64,000 bases of DNA from NCBI RefSeq assembly GCF_030408455.1, contig NZ_CP046977.1, forward strand, positions 2,294,001 to 2,358,000. Direction: 5' to 3'. The stretch comes from Corynebacterium atrinae. Lineage in GTDB: Bacteria; Actinomycetota; Actinomycetes; Mycobacteriales; Mycobacteriaceae. This document shows, piece by piece, positions 45,550 to 54,195 of this stretch (position 1 is the stretch's first letter; the number at the start of each line of letters is the position of its first letter). Under the pieces are notes generated by a model, which had not been told where the DNA came from, did not search any database, and was given only the letters and a program-made list of their open reading frames with translations. Made by a program: the position numbers and the translations under genes.

Positions 45550-47142
45550 CTACTTTTGTTCCGGCTTCACGATCGGGAAGAGCACCGTCTCCCGAATACC
45601 CAGGCCGGTCAGGGCCATGAGCAGCCGGTCGATACCCATGCCGCAACCAGCGGTCGGGGGCATGCCCTGCTCCATGGCGCGGAGGAAGTCCTCGTCCAGG
45701 ACCATAGCCTCGTCGTCGCCGCCAGCGGCCAGGCGGGCCTGATCCTCGAAGCGCTCGCGCTGGATAACCGGGTCCACCAGCTCGGAGTAGCCGGTGGCCA
45801 GCTCGAAGCCGCGAATGTACAGGTCCCACTTCTCGGTCACGCCCGGCTTGGACCGGTGCTGACGGGTCAGGGGTGAGGTCTCAACCGGGAAGTCCTTGAC
45901 AAAGATCGGGCCGTGCAGCTGATCTTCACACAGCACCTCCCAGATCTCCTCGACGAGCTTGCCGTGCCCCCAGCCGCCCTTAGCGGGAACGTCGAGCCCG
46001 ATGACCTCGGCGATTGCCTTCAATTCCTCCACGCTGGAGTCGATGGTGACCTCCGGCTGGCCGGGGAACTTCCGCGCCAGCGCCTCGTTGAGCGAGGGGT
46101 ACATCTCAATGGTCGTCCACTCCCCGCTCAGGTCGTACTCGCTGCCGTCGGCCAGGGTCACCGTGGTGGAGCCGAACACCTCCATGGCGACAGCCTGCAC
46201 GAGCTCGCGGATGGTGCGCGCGCCATCGTTGTAATCACCCCACGCCTGGTAGGTCTCCAGCATCGCGAACTCCGGGCTGTGGGAAGAATCCACACCCTCG
46301 TTGCGGAAGTTGCGGTTAACCTCAAACACCCGGTCAATGCCGCCGACCACGCAGCGCTTAAGAAAGAGCTCGGGAGCAATACGCAGGTAGAGGTCAATGT
46401 CCAGGGCATTGGAATGCGTCTGGAACGGGCGCGCCGCCGCACCACCATGCAAGGTCTGCAGCATCGGGGTTTCCACCTCAAGGAAGCCCTCGTCCTCCAG
46501 GTGATGGCGCAACGCTCGCATGACCTTAATGCGGGTCAGGGCGTTGTTGCGCGCCTGCTCCCGCATGATGAGGTCGGTGTAACGGTGACGCACCCGAGTG
46601 TCCTCGCTCATCTCTGCGAAAGAGACGGGAAGGGGACGCAACGACTTCGAGGCCATCTGCCAGGAGGCGGCCATGACGGATAGCTCGCCGCGTCGAGAAG
46701 CAATGATGTGCCCGCGGACCGAGACGAAATCGCCCAAGTCGGCGTCGGACTTCCAGGCGGCGAGGGACTCCTCGCCGACGATGGCCAGGGACAACATGGC
46801 CTGCACCTGGGTGCCGTCGCCGTCCTGCAGGGTGGCAAAGCACAGCTTGCCGGTGTTGCGCATAAAGATCAGGCGGCCGGTGACGGCCACCTCGGCGTCC
46901 GTCTCCTCGCCGGCCTGCAAGTAGGTAACGCCTTCTTGGCTTTCGACGTCCTCCCCTTCCGCCACGACGACGAACTTCTCCCGCAGATCACGCAAAGAGA
47001 TAGTGCGGTCAACGACAACGGGGTAAGGATCGATGCCGGACTCCATGAGGCGCGCGCGCTTCTCGCGGCGGATGCGCAGCTGCTCGGGGAGATCGTTACC
47101 GGTCTCGGCCTTTTTTACCTGGGGCTTCTTCTGCTCAGTCAC
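45550..47142 (-). CDS. lysS: lysyl-tRNA synthetase LysS (class II)
   Basis: LysS charges tRNA-Lys. The 530-residue protein has an N-terminal OB-fold anticodon domain ([22 protein letters not shown]), class II motif 2 ([14 protein letters not shown]) and motif 3 ([15 protein letters not shown]). The start is GTG 47142 (VTEQKK); TAGTCT lies 8 nt upstream and no Shine-Dalgarno is seen. An in-frame ATG at 47232 would add 30 poorly conserved-looking residues and is rejected. The gene is divergent from the SPFH gene. Confidence 0.95.
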   Translation of the reverse strand: MTEQKKPQVKKAETGNDLPEQLRIRREKRARLMESGIDPYPVVVDRTISLRDLREKFVVVAEGEDVESQEGVTYLQAGEETDAEVAVTGRLIFMRNTGKLCFATLQDGDGTQVQAMLSLAIVGEESLAAWKSDADLGDFVSVRGHIIASRRGELSVMAASWQMASKSLRPLPVSFAEMSEDTRVRHRYTDLIMREQARNNALTRIKVMRALRHHLEDEGFLEVETPMLQTLHGGAAARPFQTHSNALDIDLYLRIAPELFLKRCVVGGIDRVFEVNRNFRNEGVDSSHSPEFAMLETYQAWGDYNDGARTIRELVQAVAMEVFGSTTVTLADGSEYDLSGEWTTIEMYPSLNEALARKFPGQPEVTIDSSVEELKAIAEVIGLDVPAKGGWGHGKLVEEIWEVLCEDQLHGPIFVKDFPVETSPLTRQHRSKPGVTEKWDLYIRGFELATGYSELVDPVIQRERFEDQARLAAGGDDEAMVLDEDFLRAMEQGMPPTAGCGMGIDRLLMALTGLGIRETVLFPIVKPEQK

Positions 47143-47255
47143 GACACCCAAGACTAGTCCATCGAGGTCACCGATACAGAACACTGCGCGGGAGGCACTT
47201 TGTGCGTTCGTCAGCTCCACAAAGCTCGTCATCCGATCAGGAAGGTTAGCCGCCC

Positions 47256-47291
47256 TTGTTATCTGATATCACATTATGTATTCTGATATCA
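47256..47291 (+). promoter_or_regulatory. promoter with two tandem palindromic operators, SPFH gene
   Basis: TTGTTA (47256-47261) and TATTCT (47279-47284) form a -35/-10 pair with a 17-bp spacer. The 10-mer TCTGATATCA occurs twice, at 47262-47271 and 47282-47291, exactly 20 bp apart. Each contains the perfect palindrome TGATATCA. The first copy fills the promoter spacer and the second overlaps the -10. That is the geometry of repression by a dimer binding two sites on the same DNA face. Confidence 0.7.
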
Positions 47292-47330
47292 GATTAATTG
47301 TCCACCCCAGGCAAGAAAGGACTCACCACC

Positions 47331-48305
47331 ATGTCGCCATCGACAACGAACACCAACGTTCCCGAGGCCGAAGTGGCTGACCGCCCCGTCGGCCACGACG
47401 GGGTGAAAGTTAACGTCACTGAGCAGGACGGATGGACGGGCGGTCCCGGCCTCGCCGGAGCCACCATCATCATCGCCGCCCTACTATTCATTGGCGGCAT
47501 CGCCATGTTCGTTCGGGCGATCATGCTCGCCGACGCAGGCAACGGTGGAATCGGTCTCCTGATTCTTTCGGTGCCCATCTTCATCATTTCGCTGGTGATG
47601 TTCGGGATGGTCAAGATCATCTCGCCCGGCCGTACACGGGTAGTCCAGTTCTTTGGCCGCTACCTGGGCACCAACCGACGCACCGGCCTGTCGCTCATTC
47701 CCCCGCTGGCCAACTCGACCAAGTTGAGCGTACGAGTTCGTAACTTTGAAACGAACACCATCAAGGTCAATGACTCAGGCGGAAACCCGGTAGTCATCGG
47801 CGCCATCATCGTGTGGCAGGTCGCCGATACCGCGAAGGCGACGTTCTCGGTGGAGGACATGGATGAGTTCATTCACTCCCAGGCCGAGTCAGCTCTGCGC
47901 CATGTCGCGACGTCGCACCCTTATGATGGCGGCACCTCGCACAATCCCTCACTGTCAGGTTCCACGGATCTGGTGTCGCAGGAGCTCGCGGATGAGGTCG
48001 CGGCTCGCGTGAAGGTGGCCGGGTTGGAGATCCTCGAGGCCCGGATCTCCGCCCTGTCCTATGCCCCGGAGATCGCCCAGGCGATGCTGCAGCGCCAGCA
48101 GGCCAGCGCGATTGTTGATGCCCGCGAGACCATCGTCGAGGGTGCCGTCACCATGGTCGAAGCTGCCCTCGACCAGCTGGAGGAAAAGGACATCGTCGAG
48201 CTCGACCCCGAGCGCCGCGCCGCAATGGTGTCGAACCTCCTAGTCGTGCTGTGCTCGGATTCCAACGCCCAGCCCATCATCAACACCGGCAGCTTGTACT
48301 CCTAG
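47331..48305 (+). CDS. SPFH/band-7 (slipin-like) membrane protein
   Basis: The 324-residue protein has two hydrophobic segments (about residues 45-70 and 77-100), then a prohibitin-homology SPFH domain ([46 protein letters not shown]) and a helical region with coiled-coil character ([21 protein letters not shown]). Such proteins build membrane scaffolds. The role here is unknown. ATG 47331 is preceded by AAAGGA. The promoter carries two identical palindromes. The RHH gene follows after 10 nt. Confidence 0.85.
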   Translation: MSPSTTNTNVPEAEVADRPVGHDGVKVNVTEQDGWTGGPGLAGATIIIAALLFIGGIAMFVRAIMLADAGNGGIGLLILSVPIFIISLVMFGMVKIISPGRTRVVQFFGRYLGTNRRTGLSLIPPLANSTKLSVRVRNFETNTIKVNDSGGNPVVIGAIIVWQVADTAKATFSVEDMDEFIHSQAESALRHVATSHPYDGGTSHNPSLSGSTDLVSQELADEVAARVKVAGLEILEARISALSYAPEIAQAMLQRQQASAIVDARETIVEGAVTMVEAALDQLEEKDIVELDPERRAAMVSNLLVVLCSDSNAQPIINTGSLYS

Positions 48306-48315
48306 GTTTTCCGCG

Positions 48316-48510
48316 ATGGCACGGAAGAACATTCCCCTACGCGTGGACCCGGCGGTCCACGAGGCCATTGCGCGCTGGGCAAACGACGAGGCGCGCAGCG
48401 TGAACGCTCAGATTGAGGTCATGCTGCGCGATAGCCTCCGCCGGGCAGGTCGCCTTCCCCGCAGGGTGGGCGACCTGCCGCGGCGTGGCCGGCCGCCCAA
48501 ACAGGACTAG
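48316..48510 (+). CDS. Arc-like ribbon-helix-helix protein with AT-hook-like tail
   Basis: The 64-residue protein starts with the RHH pattern IPLRVDPAVHEAIARWANDEARSVNAQIEVMLRDSL (strand then two helices, here described across residues 5-41), as in Arc-type repressors. It ends in a basic tail with RRGRPPK, which has the GRP core of an AT-hook. It begins 10 nt after the SPFH gene and is surely cotranscribed, so it is the natural candidate regulator for the tandem operator upstream. Its stop shares CTAG with the convergent hmp gene. Confidence 0.8.
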   Translation: MARKNIPLRVDPAVHEAIARWANDEARSVNAQIEVMLRDSLRRAGRLPRRVGDLPRRGRPPKQD

Positions 48511-49682
48511 CCCAGCAGCCAGTCATTCGGCGAGAACAGCTCAAAGCGCACCGACTTGGGGGCTTTGTCGGCGGGCAACTCCAGCAAGTCGCCGCGCACC
48601 GCCTGGAGGAAGTCGTTGCCACCACAGAGGTAGACATCAGCACCAGCAAGGTCATGCGTATCGACGTCCACCCGTTCCCCCTCCGCGCGGTAAGCAATCT
48701 CCGCCGCTGCGCGCGGAAGCTTTGCTACTAGATCCAGGGCCTGGGCACGTTGAGCATCCTCCTGCTCGGAGGCATCTGCGTGAAGGTACAGCGTCGGACG
48801 GTCGGAGCCGGTCTCGGCGAGGTGGGCGAGCATGCCCACCATCGGGGTGGAGCCAATGCCGGAGGAGATGAGGACGACGGGGACGTCGGAATCCTCGAGC
48901 ACCAAGTCGCCGGCAGCGAGGGTGGCCTGAATGGTGTCGCCAACCTCGATGCGCTCGCGCAGGAAGGTTGACACCTCGCCGTCGGTCTCAACGGCGATCG
49001 TGTATTCGGTGGCGGTGCCACCGATGATGGAATACTGCCGCAACTGACGCGCACCGTCGTCAAGCACAACCCCGATGGAAGTGTACTGGCCGGGACGGTG
49101 CTCGGTGAGATCACCACGCAGGGTGTAGGAGGTGACTGTGGGGCTGAGCTCCTCCTTCACGGTGACGGTGACGTCGCGGAAGACGTCGCCCGGCGCGACG
49201 CCATCCGAGGCATAGAGGGCTTCCTCGAAGGAGATGAGCACCTCCGCCATGATCCAGTAGACCTCGTCCCACGCCTCGGCCACCTCTGCGGTGACGACGT
49301 CCGCGCCGAGCACCTCGACGATCGCGGAGAAGAGATTGTCGTGGACGATCTGGTACTGGTCCCGCGTGATTCCCAAGGACACGTGCTTGTGCCCAATCCG
49401 GGCCAGCAGGTCCACGGGGTCCGGGGCAGTGGGGTCGACCAGCATGCTGGCGAACGTCACCACGGAGGCAGCCAGTGCCTTCTGTTGTTCGCCGGACTTC
49501 TGGTTTCCGCGGTTGAAGGTGTTGGCCAGCAGCTCGGGGTGCTTGGCAAACATGGTGCGGTAGAAGGTTTGGGCAATGGTGGTGATGTTTTCGCCGACGA
49601 GCGACAGAGTGGCCTTGATGGTCTCCTCATGCTCAGGCGTGAGATGGCGGTCGCGGGAGGTGGGTTGAGCATTAACAAACAT
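48507..49682 (-). CDS. hmp: flavohemoprotein, nitric oxide dioxygenase Hmp
   Basis: Hmp oxidises NO to nitrate using O2 and NAD(P)H. The 391-residue protein has an N-terminal globin domain (proximal His in RIGHKHVSLGI, distal Tyr/Gln region in AQTFYRTMF), a FAD domain (RQYSI and the LRGDL-PGQYTSI block) and a NAD(P) domain (SSGIGSTPMVGML, YLCGGNDF). ATG 49682 is preceded by AAGGAG 12 nt upstream. Its promoter lies in the 196-bp gap shared with phoX; TAAAAT and an imperfect CGGCTTTAGCCG palindrome are visible there. Confidence 0.92.
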   Translation of the reverse strand: MFVNAQPTSRDRHLTPEHEETIKATLSLVGENITTIAQTFYRTMFAKHPELLANTFNRGNQKSGEQQKALAASVVTFASMLVDPTAPDPVDLLARIGHKHVSLGITRDQYQIVHDNLFSAIVEVLGADVVTAEVAEAWDEVYWIMAEVLISFEEALYASDGVAPGDVFRDVTVTVKEELSPTVTSYTLRGDLTEHRPGQYTSIGVVLDDGARQLRQYSIIGGTATEYTIAVETDGEVSTFLRERIEVGDTIQATLAAGDLVLEDSDVPVVLISSGIGSTPMVGMLAHLAETGSDRPTLYLHADASEQEDAQRAQALDLVAKLPRAAAEIAYRAEGERVDVDTHDLAGADVYLCGGNDFLQAVRGDLLELPADKAPKSVRFELFSPNDWLLG

Positions 49683-49781
49683 GAGGTCAGGTCACTCCTT
49701 CAGTGTGCTGGGTGTCGTCCCCTTCGGGACGTGGAGGCGATTTTACCCGGCTTTAGCCGTACTTATTTAATAGTGTCGGAG

Positions 49782-49800
49782 TTCACTGACTCTTCACCTC
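49782..49800 (-). promoter_or_regulatory. PhoR-box-like direct repeat upstream of phoX
   Basis: On the minus strand two 8-mers, GAGGTGAA and TCAGTGAA, are separated by 3 nt, giving an 11-bp period. This is the layout of the C. glutamicum phosphate-starvation regulator site (CCTGTGAA repeated at 11-bp period, from memory). The match is 5 and 6 of 8 bases. It lies about 80 bp before the phoX start. Confidence 0.35.
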
Positions 49801-49878
49801 AATATGGTCGCCTGGACACCTGCTCTCCCTAACGTTCAGTCCGTCTCATTTTCGGTTTAAGCCTTGGAGGGCACCACG

Positions 49879-51957
49879 ATGTTGAAGGGCCTCAACCTTC
49901 TTTCCAGCAAGTTCACCAGCTCCCGCAGCTCCCTGACCTGCACCTACAAGTGCGGCAATGCGTGCTTCGGCGCATGCGAGAACCCGACCGACAACCCCTA
50001 CTTCGGTGACCTCATTTCCCGCCGCTCAGCACTGAAGGCCGGCGGACTCACCGTGCTCACCGTCGGCGGCGGTGCTGCCCTCGCTGCCTGCTCCCCCGCC
50101 AACGAAAACGCCGCAAGCGGGGCATCGTCCACCTCCTCCGCGACATCCAGCGGCGAGCATCAGTCCGGCAAGGGATTGCAGTTCGATGTCGTCGCCCCCA
50201 ACGAGGATGACAAGGTCACCGTCCCCACCGGCTACGAACAGTCCGTGCTTATCGCCTGGGGTGACCCGGTCATTGAGGGTGCCCCGGAGTTCGACATCAA
50301 CAATCAAACCCTCGCGGCTGCCGAGCAGCAGTTCGGCTTCAACAATGACTTTGCCGGCTTGTTTGAACACCCCTCGGACCCCAACCGACTGGTGTATGTC
50401 TGCTCGCACGAGTACACCACCGAGCCGCAGATGTTCCCGAACTATGACCCGGAGAATCCGACGGAGGAGCAGGCGCGCATCGGCATCGCTAGCCACGGCC
50501 ACACCATCCTCGAGGTGTCCAAGGTCGGCGAGACCGGGGAACTCAAGCGCGAGTTCGGCCCCCTCAACCGCCGGATCACCGGCACGACGGAGTTCCGCCT
50601 CGTCGGCCCGGGCGCTGGCTCTGGCTACGTGAAAACCTCGGCCGATTCTACTGGCACCAAGGTTCTGGGCACCTTCAACAACTGCGCCGGCGGGCTGACT
50701 CCGTGGGGCACGATGCTTTCCGGCGAAGAGAACTTCGACATCTACTTCGCCAACGCCGACGGTGTCAGCGATGAGCGGACCCGCACCTCCGTCGACCGCT
50801 TCGGTGCCTCCGAGGGCGAGTCGGATCGCAAGTGGGAGCGCTTCGATTCCCGTTTTGATCTAGCCAAGGAGCCCAACGAGTTCAACCGCTTCGGCTACCT
50901 CGTGGAGATCGATCCTTTCGATCCCACCTCCACCCCGGTCAAGCACATGGCCAACGGCCGATTCAAGCATGAGGCTGGCAACATCCATATCACCGATGAC
51001 GGCACGATCGTCTGTTACTCCGGCGATGATGCCCGCTTTGAGTACCTGTACAAGTTCGTCTCTTCCAAGCAGATGAAGGAGGGCGATAAGGCGCACAACA
51101 TGACCATCCTCGACGAGGGCACCCTCTACGTTGCGATCATGGAGGGCAACTCCCCGCAGAGCGAGATCGACGGCTCCGGTGAGCTGCCGTCCGATGGGGC
51201 TTTTGATGGTGTGGGCCGCTGGGCCAAGCTGATGACGGTTGATGCCACTGGCCAGGCGGAATCCCACGTCGATGGGTTCAGCGGCGAGGAGGTGGCCATC
51301 TTCACCCGCGAGGCCGCCGATGCCGTCGGCGCGACGAAGATGGACCGGCCTGAGGACGTGGAGATCTCCCCCACCACCGGCAAGGTCTACATGGCGCTGA
51401 CCAACAACAAGTACCGCGGTGCGGCGGAGAAGTCGAAGGAAGACGTCCGGGAGTACGCCCCGGTCAAGGAAAACAAGAACGGCCTCGTCATGGAGATCGA
51501 TGACGATCACGCGGGCGAGAAGTTCACCTGGAACCTCGTGCTCGTCTGCGGCGATCCGGACGAGGCGTACACCTACTTCGGCGGCTTCGACAAGGCCAAG
51601 GTCTCTCCGATCTCCTGCCCAGACAACCTGGCCTTTGATGAGTTCGGCAACCTGTGGATCTCCACCGACGGCAACGCCCTCGGTTCTAACGACGGGCTCT
51701 ACGCCATGGCCGTCGAGGGCAACAACCGCGGCGAGGTGAAATGCTTCCTCACCGTGCCGTTTGCGGCCGAGACCTGCGGGCCGATCGTGGAGAAAAACCG
51801 GGTGATCGTCAACGTCCAGCATCCCGGTGAGACGGATGACGCGACCGTCGAAAAGCCTTCTTCTCACTGGCCGGATGGTGGCAGCTCGGCGCCGCGCCCC
51901 GCCGTGGCGCAGGTGTGGAAGGCCGACGGCGGCCAGATCGGCGTAGCAAAGGCTTAA
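49879..51957 (+). CDS. phoX: PhoX-family phosphatase (Tat-exported)
   Basis: PhoX enzymes are secreted metal-dependent alkaline phosphatases that release phosphate from organic esters. The 692-residue protein has the Tat signature SRRSALKAGG near residue 52, unusually far from the N-terminus (as in other PhoX proteins), and the segment LAAC typical of a lipobox. Later blocks include VCSHEYTTEP, GNIHITDDGTIVCYSGDD, MDRPEDVEISPTTGKVYMALTNN and PDNLAFDEFGNLWISTDG. GGAGGG lies 7 nt before ATG 49879. A terminator follows the gene. Confidence 0.9.
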   Translation: MLKGLNLLSSKFTSSRSSLTCTYKCGNACFGACENPTDNPYFGDLISRRSALKAGGLTVLTVGGGAALAACSPANENAASGASSTSSATSSGEHQSGKGLQFDVVAPNEDDKVTVPTGYEQSVLIAWGDPVIEGAPEFDINNQTLAAAEQQFGFNNDFAGLFEHPSDPNRLVYVCSHEYTTEPQMFPNYDPENPTEEQARIGIASHGHTILEVSKVGETGELKREFGPLNRRITGTTEFRLVGPGAGSGYVKTSADSTGTKVLGTFNNCAGGLTPWGTMLSGEENFDIYFANADGVSDERTRTSVDRFGASEGESDRKWERFDSRFDLAKEPNEFNRFGYLVEIDPFDPTSTPVKHMANGRFKHEAGNIHITDDGTIVCYSGDDARFEYLYKFVSSKQMKEGDKAHNMTILDEGTLYVAIMEGNSPQSEIDGSGELPSDGAFDGVGRWAKLMTVDATGQAESHVDGFSGEEVAIFTREAADAVGATKMDRPEDVEISPTTGKVYMALTNNKYRGAAEKSKEDVREYAPVKENKNGLVMEIDDDHAGEKFTWNLVLVCGDPDEAYTYFGGFDKAKVSPISCPDNLAFDEFGNLWISTDGNALGSNDGLYAMAVEGNNRGEVKCFLTVPFAAETCGPIVEKNRVIVNVQHPGETDDATVEKPSSHWPDGGSSAPRPAVAQVWKADGGQIGVAKA

Positions 51958-51972
51958 CCAGCACTCCTTCGC

Positions 51973-52005
51973 AAGGCTCCACAGCATGCCGCTGTGGAGC
52001 CTTGT
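51973..52005 (+). terminator. Rho-independent terminator after phoX
   Basis: CAAGGCTCCACAGC (51973-51986) pairs perfectly over 14 bp with GCTGTGGAGCCTTG (51992-52005) around a 5-nt loop, followed by TTTC. It lies 16 nt after the phoX stop. Confidence 0.85.
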
Positions 52006-52214
52006 TTCAGAATTTTCTCTACCCCCAGGCGCGCATCACGCCACCCTTAAGGGGGAGTTACCCAGGGAAGTTAAGTGATTGGCATCCCAACTACCACCCC
52101 CCGGGTGACCCATGCCACTTTATGTGAGAAGGTTAGCAGTGACCTTGACAAAACCTGGCGGGCGGCGCCGTCTCTGACAGTTCCGCGGCCTTTTCACTAC
52201 AACCGAGGAACCAG

Positions 52215-53930
52215 ATGAACTCACTCATCCTTGTCTTCATCGGCGTCGGCATGATGCTGGCTGGTTACTTCCTTTACTCCCGATTCCTCGGGAAAAAGGT
52301 GTACCAGCTGTCTGATGGCTATAAGACGCCCGCGCACACCATGACCGATGGTGTGGATTACGTCCCCACCAACAAGTTCGTGCTGTGGGGACACCACTTC
52401 ACCTCCGTGGCCGGTGCCGCCCCCATCGTCGGCCCGGCCGTTGCTGTTATTTGGGGCTGGCTGCCCGCTTTCCTGTGGGTGACCATCGGCACTGTCTTCA
52501 TCGCCGGCATGCACGACTTGGGTGCCCTGTGGGCCTCCCAGCGCCACAAGGGCCAATCCATTGGCACCTTGTCGGGCCGATACATCGGCGCCCGCGGCCG
52601 CAACCTCTTCCTGGTGGTCATCTTCCTGCTGCTGCTCATGGTCGTCGCGGCCTTCGCAGTGGTCATTTCCAACCTGCTAGTCTCCACCCCGAGCGCTGTC
52701 ATCCCGACGTGGGGCGCGATCATCGTCGCCCTGTTCATCGGCCAGGCCATCTACCGTTTCAAGTGGAACCTGCCGCTCGTCTCCGTCGTTGGCGTCGTCG
52801 TGCTCTACACCCTCATGATCGTCGGCGACCGCTACCCCATCTCCCTGCCGGATTCCGTCCTGGGCCTGAGCCCGAACGCGTTCTGGATCGTCGTCCTCTT
52901 CATCTACGGCGGCATCGCCTCCCTCCTGCCGGTGTGGGTGCTGCTCCAGCCGCGCGACTACATCAACGGCCTGCAGCTGTTCGTCGGCCTGGGCATTCTC
53001 TACGCCGCGTTCATCTTCACCGCTCCCAACATCGTCGCCCCGGCCGTCAACGCGAACCTGCCTACCGGCACCCCGCCGATCTGGCCGCTGCTGTTCGTCA
53101 CTATCGCCTGCGGTGCGATCTCCGGCTTCCACGGCATCGTCGCCTCCGGCACTTCCGCCAAGCAGCTGGATAAGGAAACCGACGCCCGCTTCGTCGGCTA
53201 CTTCGGCGCCATCGGCGAGGGCCTGCTCTCCCTCGGCACGATCATCGCCACCACCGCTGGTTTCAAGACCATCCAGGATTGGGAAGCCATCTACACCGCC
53301 TTCAACAAGGGTGGCGTCAACGCCTTCGTCGAAGGCGGCGGCAACCTCATCAACGAGGGCCTGGGTATCCCCAACTCCCTTTCCGCGACCATCCTCGCCA
53401 CGATGGCGGTCCTCTTCGCCGCCACCACCATGGATACCGGCGTTCGCCTGCAGCGCTTCGTGGTCCAGGAAATCGGCGAGATCGTCGGTGTGAAGATCAC
53501 CGGCGTGGTGGCCACCCTCATCGTCATCGTCGTTGCCTTGGGTCTGACCTTCTCGGCGGGTGGCGACGGATCCGGCGGCATGCTCATCTGGCCGCTGTTC
53601 GGTACCACCAACCAGCTGATGGCAGCTCTGACGCTGTCCATCGTCTGCGTCATCCTCACGCGCCTGCGCCGCCCGACGTGGCCGGTCCTCATTCCGCTGG
53701 TGTTCGTGCTCGTGGTGTCCCTGTGGGCGGCAATCGTCCAGGTCCGCGGCTTCTACGATGCGCAGAACTGGCTGCTCCTGTTCCTCGACATCGTCATCAT
53801 CATCTGCGCCATCTGGGTGACCATCGAGGCGTTCTCCGCCATGAACCGGGCCCGCAACGAGGAGCCGGTGGTGTGGAGCGACGAAGACACCGACGCCCCA
53901 CTGCCCGTGTCGGTATCGCAGAAGGGCTAG
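52215..53930 (+). CDS. cstA: CstA-family carbon starvation transporter
   Basis: CstA-family permeases import peptides or pyruvate under starvation. The 571-residue protein has about 14-16 hydrophobic segments and family blocks FVLWGHHFTSVAGAAPIVGPA, GTVFIAGMHDLGALWAS, SGFHGIVASGTSAKQ and FAATTMDTGVRLQRFVVQE. It is shorter than E. coli CstA (about 700) and matches the short subgroup. The next two genes form a conserved operon with it. No clear regulatory site was identified upstream. Confidence 0.92.
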   Translation: MNSLILVFIGVGMMLAGYFLYSRFLGKKVYQLSDGYKTPAHTMTDGVDYVPTNKFVLWGHHFTSVAGAAPIVGPAVAVIWGWLPAFLWVTIGTVFIAGMHDLGALWASQRHKGQSIGTLSGRYIGARGRNLFLVVIFLLLLMVVAAFAVVISNLLVSTPSAVIPTWGAIIVALFIGQAIYRFKWNLPLVSVVGVVVLYTLMIVGDRYPISLPDSVLGLSPNAFWIVVLFIYGGIASLLPVWVLLQPRDYINGLQLFVGLGILYAAFIFTAPNIVAPAVNANLPTGTPPIWPLLFVTIACGAISGFHGIVASGTSAKQLDKETDARFVGYFGAIGEGLLSLGTIIATTAGFKTIQDWEAIYTAFNKGGVNAFVEGGGNLINEGLGIPNSLSATILATMAVLFAATTMDTGVRLQRFVVQEIGEIVGVKITGVVATLIVIVVALGLTFSAGGDGSGGMLIWPLFGTTNQLMAALTLSIVCVILTRLRRPTWPVLIPLVFVLVVSLWAAIVQVRGFYDAQNWLLLFLDIVIIICAIWVTIEAFSAMNRARNEEPVVWSDEDTDAPLPVSVSQKG

Positions 53931-53934
53931 GCAA

Positions 53935-54195
53935 GTGTTTCGGGACAAGCTGAAGGCATTCACGGACGGGCTCAACGAGTACTACGCGGGCCCGTACCGG
54001 GCGATGTTTATCAAGGCCCAGCAGCAGGAAGATGACCTGTTCATGATGCTTGTCATGTCCGAGGCCCTCGGCGTCCCGAACCCCGCCAGCTACTACACGC
54101 TGGAGATGCTGCCGATCATCTACGAGGACTTCCATGACTGGCACCGCCGGATGAACATGGAGCACTCACCCCTGGAGAACATTCAATGCTGCTAG
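53935..54195 (+). CDS. small conserved protein ending in Cys-Cys (cory-CC-star type)
   Basis: The 86-residue protein starts at GTG 53935, 4 nt after cstA. It contains YYAGPYRAMFIKAQQQEDDLFMM-like helical stretches, a NPASYYTLEMLPIIYEDFHDWHRRM segment, and ends NIQCC followed by the stop. A terminal Cys-Cys in a small Corynebacterium protein next to an ArsA-type ATPase fits a family named for this ending. Function is unknown. The CC-stop codons TGC TGC TAG are overlapped by the ATG of the next gene, so the two are translationally coupled. Confidence 0.8.
   Translation: MFRDKLKAFTDGLNEYYAGPYRAMFIKAQQQEDDLFMMLVMSEALGVPNPASYYTLEMLPIIYEDFHDWHRRMNMEHSPLENIQCC

Noticed and set aside
52005..52214. 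Possible GlxR (CRP-type) site before cstA
   Set aside because: TGTGAGAAGG and AGTGACC are present, but they do not form the TGTGA-N6-TCACA symmetry, so no site is claimed.
52677..53975. 432-codon ORF antisense to cstA
   Set aside because: Low-complexity charged product typical of antisense frames to membrane proteins.
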